A stretch of DNA of 64,000 nt. Source: Petrosia ficiformis. Its lineage: Eukaryota > Porifera > Demospongiae > Haplosclerida > Petrosiidae. Each line of letters begins with the position of its first letter. Positions within the stretch are counted from its first letter, which is position 1. The stretch covers positions 13,920,916 to 13,984,915 of the forward strand of contig OX345637.1 in NCBI GenBank assembly GCA_947044365.1, written 5' to 3'. A program made the position numbers and the translations under genes. Under the pieces are notes generated by a model. That model saw only the letters and a program-made list of their open reading frames with translations. It did not search any database and was not told the origin of the DNA. Shown here in pieces: positions 11,397-22,300 of this stretch.

Positions 11397-14300
11397 GAGA
11401 AGACAAAACAAAAAAAAGAGAGATGAGAAATATGTTGTTCTAACATTTAAACTTGAACTTAATTAAAAACTGTTCAGTACATAACACAGCTAATAGTTAT
11501 GTGTATAAGTACATGAATAGATTCATGTACATGTAAATATCATGTACATGTAAACATGTGGATAAATAGTTTAATTTACATTTAACATATAAGCATACCC
11601 TTTCTCTTGTTATTAAAGGATGTCTGATATGGTGGTGGGGCTGGGTAATCAGGCAAGACAACCATACCCAATACTTGTACGGGGTTAGACAATGCTTAGT
11701 GTACCTAGTTACTCGAATGCCATTTTGCATAACGGCATTCATTTTTACCCAGTTCTAAGCCCATTATATTGAGGGAAGTACTCAGTGGGAGGGGATATTT
11801 TACAGCCCAAGAAGTAGAGCGTAGCGACCTACTTCCTCCAAACCTCCCAGTTTAACATTCAGAGATCACAAACCACTGTATATGCCCATGTTGTTTTCAT
11901 CCTTTGTTATTATGATAATTGTTAGTGTGGAATTATTGTATTATTTGTATATATGATAGCTTTAGTTTGCCCTTTACTAGTTTACATGTAAATCAATTCA
12001 AGCCTTTATAAAAGCTTTAATGACACAATAAATGATAACATGAAATGCACAATATTCTATACTACAATTTTCCTAGGTTTCTAGTCCAAATGCCTACAAT
12101 TGTTTCTAAATTATCATCAGATACTTTTTGTGGTGCTTTGATTGCAATTTTCATCAAGTAAGAAAGACTTTTTTCCCCCAATCGATTTCTCAAATGATTT
12201 TTGATCATTTTCATCTGTGAAAAGCTTCGTTCCACTGATGCTGTCCCAACTGGAATTGTCATACAAACATTGGCCAGGGTATTCAAATGAGGGAACATTG
12301 TTTTGAGCATTTCAGTTGTTACAAGGTTGTTCAGTTGTGTGTTTTGAACACAGGATACAAGGACAAAAATTATAATTTACACCGACAGATGTAAATTATG
12401 TTTGTGCAACTTGAAAACAGTCCTAAATTCCACCAAATTGTGTCTGATAAAAGATCCAAAATTAAAATTTCCCAGGGAGCATGCCCCGGACCTCCATACT
12501 TTGCTGTGTGCTTTGCATGCGAATACGTACTTGCCCACCCCAAATAATTCATACCGTCTCATTTTGCCTAGCCCCCCCCCTTGGGCAAAAACTGAAAGAA
12601 ACCCTGTTAATAGGAACTGAGAGATTCAGAGAGACAGAGATAAGGTGAGACAGACCGAGATGAAAATAACAGGGAAATAAAAGAAGACAGAAAGGCAGGA
12701 AAGAAGAACAAGAGAGAAGAGCAAGATATGGAAAGGGAAAATTATACCAGGTGGGTGGTAATGAGGAAGGATGAAATATTTTCAAAAAGGAACATTGTAC
12801 CTTCTTGAGACACAAGCCACACAGGTCCTGCAACAGGATCAGTTCTACCATCATCAATAATAGCATAATAGAGACCAGAATTACTAACAGAAATATTACG
12901 TATTGTGAAAATGATCTATGTGTATGTGTGTGTGTGTATGTGTATATGTATGTGTGTATGTGTGTGTGCAGTAAAAAAAACTGAAAATTTAATTATAATC
13001 TTTTTGAATGATATATAATATATATATATATAAATTATAAAAATAATACACACTGAGAAGCAGTATCCCTATAATAAATATGGTATCTAAGAAGCCTAAT
13101 CATTATTTTATCAATTAAAACATTTACTATAGAAACAAACAAGTTTGGATGACAATTAATACAAATTCTGCGTATATTTAGGGGCATACTTATTTGTCAA
13201 TAAAACAATGTATATATGTACACACACCTTATACATGTCTGTATCTGTATTAATCGGAAAAGGACCAGTGACATTAAAACCAGGATTATTAATGAGTTGA
13301 ATAACCTCATCATTAAATACCCAGGTTACATTGGGAAGTGTGTCTGCTATAAAAACCAATGTTAAAGTGACATCGGTTCCTGGAGGTACAATAGTACGAT
13401 TTGTACCATAATGTGGACCAGAGGAAGTGATGGAAATAATATAAGGAGGAACTAGAGTAAGGAGAAAGAGGAGGAGGTGGAGGAGGAGGAAGAGAAGGAA
13501 AAACAAAGAAAAAGCGAGATGAGAAAATCTGTCATACTAACTTTTAAAAGTTTATGAACCTGAACTTAATTAAAAACTGTTTAGTACATAACACAGCTAA
13601 CAGTTATGTGTATAAGTACATGTAAACATCATGTATATGTAAACATGTACATGAATAGCTTAATTTACATTTAACCTATCAGTATACTATTCTCCTACTT
13701 CAACATTGCAACGCTATTATAGGATGTCTGATATGGAGGTGGGGGCTGGGTAATCAGGTGAGACAACCATACCCCATACTTGTACGGGGTTAGATAATTC
13801 TTAGTGTACCTAGTTACTTGAATGTCATTTTTTGTTCTTAAGTTTGTAAATGAAACAACATACATGTACATGTAACTCAGCAAAAGGGAGGGGGGGTAGG
13901 GGTGAACAAAGTACCAAGAAGGCAAAGATCACACCCCTTATGGAGTGGAGACTAACTTTATGCCTTCCCCTTCAACAACTATGATATATACTATAAGTTA
14001 AATGTACAGTGCTGTCAAATGGAAGTTAATTTCCCTGTTGGCACTAGCTGTTCCTATGGTCCGGCCGGCCACAAGAAAAACACACATGAGAGTAATTACA
14101 GGTTACCCCTTTTGCCACTCATACACATCTGTTTGTGCAGCATTATGCTCCATGAACAGGAGACTATCGAGCATCATGCTCCACGAACAGGAGACTATCG
14201 AGCATCATGCTCCACGAACAGGAGACTATCGAGCATCATGCTCCACAAACAGGAGACTATCGAGCATCATTCTCCACGAACAGGAGACTATCGAGCATCA

Positions 14301-16258
14301 TGCTCCACGAACAGGAGATTATCGAGCATCATGCTTCACGAACAGGAGACTATTGCACACCTGCAGTGTTATGCTCCCCAAACAGGAGACTAAGCATACC
14401 TGCAATGTTATGCTCTATGACCAGAAGACTATTGCACACCTGCAGCGTTATGCTCCCTGAACAGGAGATTATTGAACACATGCAATGTTTTGCTCCCAAA
14501 CAGGAGACTATTGCACACCTGCAATGTTATGCTTCATGACCAGAAGACTATTGCACACCTTAAGTGTCATGCTCCACAAACTGGAGACTATTGAGCGTCA
14601 TGCTCCACAGACAGGATACTATTGCACACCTGCAGCGTTATGCTCACTGAACAGGATACTATTGCACACCTGCAGCATTATGCTCACTAAACAGGATACT
14701 ATTGCACACCTGCAGCATTATGCTCCACGAACAGGAGACTAATGCATAACTCAAACTTTGTGCTCCTTGAACAGGAGACTATTAAATACCTCAAACTTCA
14801 TGCTCGACAAAGAGGAGACTATAAAACATATGTTCCACCCACGAGGGAAAATAAACCTGTCAGCTAACATGTCAAGGTTTGAGCAGGAGACTTGACATCA
14901 ATCACAACTCTCTGGACATTACACAAATTAACTAGGTTTCTAGCTGTAAATCTGGTTTAGCCCCTCTAAATAGGGGTTTGAGCCTCTGTAATATTGTCAA
15001 CCACTCCTCATACAGGAGACTTAGCATCTCACCTAGATACACAAACATTTAACACCCTAACTAACATACCCTGCTACTTATAAGTAGTTATACAACTGGC
15101 GACCTCTCTAAGTTCCTTGCATAGCGACTTAAAATCATTGGACCTCATTGGCTTCATGCTTGGAAAGACATTTAGATTCTAGAGCTGTAACCACCAACGT
15201 GTGTGGCTCACACAAACAATGCTTCATATCTCTCTGCAGTAATACCAGTATGAGTAGTAACTCTTACTCTCAGGTTGGCTTCTTGATGGTTGTTGCTGAG
15301 CCTGTACAATCCTAGCATCTGCCAAATTCCTTTGGGACAATATAAGGCCAGTTGGGCCACTCTGTTTGCCCGAAGGACCAGGGCTATCTCCAGCTTGTGT
15401 ATTAACCCCTTCATTCTCAGTCATTCTGTCAGTGTTGAATAATTGTATTGAAATCAATTGAGATCTGTTTAGTTGCTGCTAGAGGAACATGATTTTTTAG
15501 TTCGAACTGCGCATGCTCAATAGTGTCTATAGAAATAGCCAAACCCCACTAGGAGGACCTTCATATGTTAACTCTTATTAAACTTCATCATACATACATA
15601 CATACACTCTACATGCAAATATACACACATACACAACTATACACATACACACAATGTACATATTATGTACATATTATGTACATATATACTTATAATAACA
15701 GCCAGACACACCTGGCATTGTCTAGGTAATCAAAATACATGTACATGTAGGTTAAAATATGCTCATTTTTGTATTTTAGCATTATGATTTTAGCATTATG
15801 ATTATCTGACAGCTATCATGAAAACTGATATACATACACACATACCTACATACATATACCAACATACATAAATACATACATATATACATACATACATAAA
15901 TATACCTACATATACCTACATGGATACATACACACTAGTGTTGTTCTAGTTCTTAGGTACAAGAACTGGAATTGGTACTAGATCTATAAAAATATTTTGT
16001 TAAGAACTTGAATTGGTATTAGAACTAAATCTTTGCAATAAAACTTTAATTAGTACAGTAACTAAAACCACTGCGAATAATTGCAAATGTCAGGAATGCC
16101 AGTTACTTGGGCCATTTTACATTTCTTTGAAGTTGCAATGTAATGTAAATTCTCATTCAATTATCTGTTGAGAACAATGTTATTTGTTGACAAATTCCAC
16201 AACTTTGTACCTATAATAACAAATAATAAATAGCAAATAGATTTTTAAAAACATTTGC

Positions 16259-16307
<49 letters not shown>

Positions 16308-19300
16308 TATATATACAAGAATAATAAAAAACTTTTCCAATAAAAATGAAAAGTGGTTTGTTTAAATTTGGGTCCCACCTAACTTTGTTCGCATGTTTTT
16401 TGGGTTTTGACATCCCTACATCTTTCATTTTTATTGGAAAAGTTTTTTTATAATTCATGTTTCCATTTTTTTTCCTGAATGGTGTGAATATTTTTGTACA
16501 TTGAAGAAATACATCATAAATGCATTAAAGTTTGTTCGATCAATGAAGGTCAGTCTTTTGTATATATAAATTATTTATGAATTGATTATCATTCTCTTTT
16601 GCTTACAAATGATGCCTACTATTCACTTACAGCACTATCTGCAGTTATACAAGAAGTAGTGTCAGTTACTATACCCACCAAATGGCATTCCAATGTTATC
16701 ATAGTATATAATATTACTATACAATGGCCTAATAATTATATTCATTATTATTTGCTCACACATTTTACTTCTCACTATGCTCATGCAACAAGCACTTTCT
16801 CCTTTTCAGCTTCCATGTTCTGAGTATACAAACGCGCATGTCAGTGCTCGAAATAACATCCAGCAATTGGCCCATTTCACTGCTTTGTCTGAACAAAATT
16901 GCATTTAACTGGACAAGTTGTTTGATTAGTTATAGAAAACGAGTACATTAATCTCACAGTAAAGGGAAATTATTAGTCAAGAGTAGTCATAGCTTAGTGG
17001 ATTACTTCTATATCTTCATAAGACATAAATGGGTACAATACAGATTTGTGAGACTTGCTGGTCCATAAAAATTCACAACTTGCTGGTCAAATATTGTTTT
17101 GTCCTGGTGTTTCTGCTGGACACTTTCAAAAATTATTTCGAGCACTGGCGCATGTGCAATTAAATTCCATGTGACTTAATTAATGAATACACCTACGAAA
17201 ATGGCGTCCAATTGGAGATCAATTCTTCGCAGTTGTTGAGACTCTCTTCTTTCATAATATCTGAAGATATCATCTCGATACTTCCAGACCAGAATTTTAC
17301 TATGAAAGTGACTAGAATAGTGCTAGAATCATTGTAATAGTTCAACAAACAATGTTTTAATTTGTTATTTGTTATTTGTAATTATAAGTACAAAGTTGTG
17401 GAATTTGTCAACAAATAACATTGTTCTCCACAGATAATGAGAATTTACAATAATTTATACCTCACAAGCATAATATTATTATGAATACAGCATTGAAACT
17501 CCTGTAACCAAATAAGGGTTAAAATAACCAGTTCATTTTTACAGTCTGGAAGGGTACTAACTTTAGCATTTTACAACTTGATATCATGCATAGCTGATGA
17601 GTACCAGCAACTGGCATCATAGAACTAGTATTAGAACAATAAGACAGAACTATAACTGGAACTAAAATTAACAAAATAATGGTTCTGGAACTACTACTAG
17701 AACTATAAACAACATACATACGTACGTTACGTACATATATAGTATACATACATACATACATGCATACATACATACATACATACATACATACATACATACA
17801 TACATGTACCTACATACATATACATATATGTTCCTATATGAACTTACAGTTAATATATATGGTATAGTTCAGGGATAGAATTCCTGTTTGATGAAGTATA
17901 ACAATACTATATACACCACGGTCTGATGCCTCAACTGAAGGCTTGGAGTAATTGTTTGTTGTTGCTATGACAACATCATCCTTATACCATGTAACTGTAC
18001 CTGTAGATTAAGAAATAAATAAAATCAGTAATATGAACAGACATAAAGTTATACCTGGTGGTGTGCCAAGTGTTACCATGGGAACCAGAGTGAGGGTGTC
18101 ACCAATATTAAGAATCGCTGGAGGGTCTGCTTCCTTTGTGAGTGTTGGGGCAACTAGATAAAGAAAGAAAGATAGATATATAGCAATAAAAGGGTTAAAA
18201 TATAAGCATTGTGTAGGCATTATGTAATTAATTATGAGTTTATGAATGTGTATTGATAATGACCAAATACAGAAAAAGGGAGTAATTAATTAATTAATAA
18301 TTATTATTATACAAGAATAATAAAAATGAAAGGATGTCAAAACCCAAAAAGTATGCAACAAGGTTGGGAAGCTAACATAGGACCCAAATTCACTTCCATA
18401 TAATCCTACATAAGTACTTACAGTGCTATAAAACAAAATACAAAGAGCTGTACTTATGTAGGGTTATATGGAAGTGAATGTGGGTCCTATGTTAGCTTCC
18501 CAACCTTGTTTGCATGAAAAAAATAATAAATAAATAATGAAGCACCTCTGGTGGGTGGCCTCGCCACTGTAGCTTAAGGATAGGTTGCAATTGCAACAAT
18601 TAAATAAATGAGATGCAAGAGAGAAAGTAACAACCTTAAACTTGAATTTGTTGTTTATATAAAGTCGAAAGCTGGTTGAGAAAGTTTTTTGTGGCTAAGA
18701 TTATTTCTGATAAATATAAAAACACATGGAAGATGACTAAGAATGATTCTCCATCAGCTATACTGCTTTGCACTAGTATAACAACTATATTACTTACAGT
18801 CAAATTACATAATATACTCTTCCAACAAATATTCATTACCTCATTCATTACCAAAATATCTATGCCACAACTGTCAGTTACTAAAGATAATTATCCTATA
18901 ATGAATTGTACATTGTTACAACTACAATGAGCAAAAACAGTTCAAATATATGTAATTTGAAAGTCAATAATAGCAGAAAGGAAGGTATTGCTCTAAACTG
19001 ACCTCCACGTTTGATCTCACGTGATCACATTGGGTGTGGCTGAGGGTGTGGGTTATTGCAAGTAAATGGCAGAAACTGGCAGAGAGAATGTTTGAGTCTG
19101 TAACTTGCTAAAACAATGTCTGTGGCAAATCTCTTTTCAAGACGATTTTCATTTTTTTTTCTCTACTCTATCAAGTATTTAAATCTACGCTTAAAGCATC
19201 TGGCTATGATCTGTAGTGATTTTAGCATTCTAAGTAACTTTTCATACAGTTTACTTCGTTATAAAAACAATAGAGCAATAGAAGACAATGTTTTTTAACA

Positions 19301-22300
19301 GATCAGAAAGTTTGGCGGCTGTAGGAGGTATGTGTTTGAAGTTATAACTATTCAAAGTAAAAAAAGTTGGGAAGGAATCAATGAATAACTTGCTAAAACA
19401 ACGTCTGTGGCAAATCTCTTTTCAATATGATTTTGATAAACTTTTTTCTCTACTCTATCGAGTCTTTAAATCGATGATTACATAAAAAAAGTGGGGACAG
19501 AATGAATGAATGAATGACAGAATGACAACCAAAGTACTAAAGACTTGCCCACGCGTAGGTGCAGCGAGCCCAATAATAATATGAAGATTTTGCCAGTTTT
19601 GCCACTCGCCGGTTCTCTACCTTAACGACAATCTTTGGCCATCTAGAAGATGTTGGTAGTCATAAAAACACTAGATATGAATAGGTATGTGTGTGTTAAA
19701 ACCTATCTGTATATATTAATGGAGATTTCAGGTCATCACTTGCAAATGAAATGTATAGGCGGCCATTTTTTTCCGTGCCATCCCTACATAGAGAGTACTA
19801 CCGTACTCTCTGATATAAAATATTATAATTATAAAGAAACTAACTAACTAAATACATACATACATACATATTTACATACATACACACATAATTATATACA
19901 TACATACTTACAGTATATACATGCATACCTACATATAATTTTATACATACATATATGCATACATACACACATACATACATATATACATACATGCATATAT
20001 ACAACATACATGTATATACATACATATATACATACATATGTACATATATACAGTATATACATAGATACATACATACATATAATACATATATGCATACATA
20101 CATACATGTATATACATACATGTACTACATTATATTTACATACACACCCACATAGATACATAGATGAGTAGTTTTAACTAAACGTTTGTGATTCTTGGAA
20201 TATTCACTAATCTACTACATGTTGTATATTATAAACAATTATTAAAACAATAGTATATGAGTAAGTGTATGTGAATATATCTATTAATAAATAGATAGTG
20301 AATGAATGAATGCATGGGTGGGAGGTAATGATGTTGAGATACATGAATGTAGATAGATAGATAAGATGGATAGATAGATAAATAAATTAAATATATAACT
20401 TAATATATACAAGAATAATAAAAAAACATTTTTAATAAAAATGAAAGAATATGTAGGGATGTCAAAACCCAAAAAGCATGCAAACAAGGTTGGGAAGCTA
20501 ACATAGGACCCAAAATCACTTCCATATAACCCTACATAAGTACTTGCACTACTATAGAACAAAATACAACGAGGTGTACTTATGTAGGGTTATATGGAAG
20601 TGATTTTGGGTCCTATGTTAGCTTCCCAACCTTGTTTGCATGCTTTTTGGGTTTTGACATCCCTACATATTCTTTCATTTTTATTAAAAATGTTTTTTAT
20701 TATTCTTGTTTCCTTTGCTTTTTTTTCTGAATGGTGTGAATATTATTTTTGTAGATTGCAGAAATGCTATATATCATTATGAAATCATAAATGCATTAAA
20801 ATTTGTTCATCAATAAAAGTCAGTCTTTTGTATTTATGTATTGATTATCATTCTCTTTCACTAACAGATGATGTATATTCTCTATTTCATTTACAGCACT
20901 GTCTGCCATCCTACAAGAAGTAGTGTCAGTCACTGAGTCAACCATTCAGTATTCCAATGGTGATCATAGTATACAATATTATCATACAATGGCTTTAATA
21001 ATAATAAGTTTTATTATAAGAATGTATTTGCTCACAAATGCTATTACGACTCCAATGCAAAAAGCACTTCCACCTTTTCAGCTTCCATGTTCCGAGTCAC
21101 GAATGCGCATGCGTAATTAAATTCCACTTAGGAAAATGGCGTCCAATTTGAGATCAAATCTTTGTAGTCGTTGAGACTGTCTTCTTTCATAGTATCTGAA
21201 GTTATCATCTTGCTACTTTAAGACCAGAATTTTACTATGAATGCGACTGGAATGGTGCTAGAATCAATGTGATAGTTCAACAAACAAAAAAATGATTTGT
21301 CTGGAAAATAATATTATTAATAATAATAATAATATGAAGATTTTGCTAGTTTTGCCACTCGCCGGTTCTCTACATTAACGACAATCTTTGGTCATCTAGA
21401 AGATGTTGATAGTCATAAAAACACTAGATATGAATAGGTGTGTGTGTATTAAAGCTTATATGTATATATTACCAGAGATTTCAGCTCATCACTTGCAATT
21501 AAAATGTATGGGCGGCCATTTTTTCCCATGCCATCCCTACATAGAGAGCACTACCGTACTCTCTGATATAGATAGATAGATACACATATACATACACACA
21601 TACATAGATACATAGAGAGATAGATGGATACACATGTAGATAGAGAGATACACATGCAAATAGATAGACAGACAGTTAGATGGATGAGTATATAGATGTA
21701 TTAGGGCTGCAACAAATATTCGCTCTGTTCGAATATTCACTCGTTATTTTGGTATCCGGATGTATTTTTAGCATCCGGATATTCATTTAATGTTTGCGCA
21801 TGCGTAGAAATTGAACACGTGACATTATAATTGCAATAAAATGGCTGCGGAGAAGTTTCTTGCTCCATGTTATTGACGTTCTACACCTGTAGAGTACTGA
21901 ATGGATAGTTTAAACAACTTTGGCTGTTGTTATAAACATCTATAGCAACTGTTAACAGCAAAATGGTGAGCTAATATTTGATATCTCACTAAAAACGAGT
22001 TATGACAAAATTTCTCTGAAAGCAAGCGAATATCCGGATACCAAAAACTACTATTCGTTGCAGCCCTAAAATGTATTTGAATAGATTACAGATAGATGAA
22101 GAATGGGTGGATATTATAGGGTGGATATAAGATGGATGGATTCATACCATGCCCAGAAATCCTTTGACACGGATCAAATATTTCAGTAATCTTTCCGTAT
22201 ATTACCGCTCGGTTTTAGTGTAGAGTTAATGGTGAATTATAAAAACTTACATTTTACTCCAAGGTGATAGCGAAATTTCATGAGGTGCACTTATGTAGCT

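Larger units (their letters stand above)
10400..13700 (-). repeat. Tandem duplication of one Ig exon pair within receptor A
   Basis: The segment from about 10400 to 11760 is repeated from about 12604 to 13860. It carries the exon pair 10601-10715 plus 11030-11253, repeated as 12801-12915 plus 13228-13451 with identical exon lengths (115 and 224 bp). Intron landmarks such as the GT-rich tract and the conserved TGTCTGATATGG region also repeat. Copy 2 of the block has only one such pair (56498-56612, 56917-57131). The duplication therefore arose in copy 1 or was lost from copy 2. It adds one Ig domain in frame. Confidence 0.85.

Noticed and set aside
14002..14742. Several plus-strand open frames with repeating HEQETIEHHAP-like words
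   Set aside because: The frames arise from the minisatellite. All three frames are open in parts, and copy 2 has almost none of it.
14130..14815. CRISPR-like alternation of conserved core and spacer
   Set aside because: Spacers are themselves repeated, unit length varies, the context is a eukaryotic intron, and there are no cas genes.
15208..15457. Two overlapping minus-strand frames of 68 and 77 codons
   Set aside because: There is no recognised motif, no splice context and no counterpart in copy 2. They could be an old element remnant but I cannot support a gene.
19840..20161. Long open frames rich in Tyr, Cys, Met, Val or Thr, His, Ile
   Set aside because: They are translations of the CATA microsatellite on both strands and carry no domain.
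20593..20782. Plus-strand frame across the 20.4-20.7 kb hairpin
   Set aside because: It reads through the foldback arm, and the complementary strand is also open because the sequence is palindromic.
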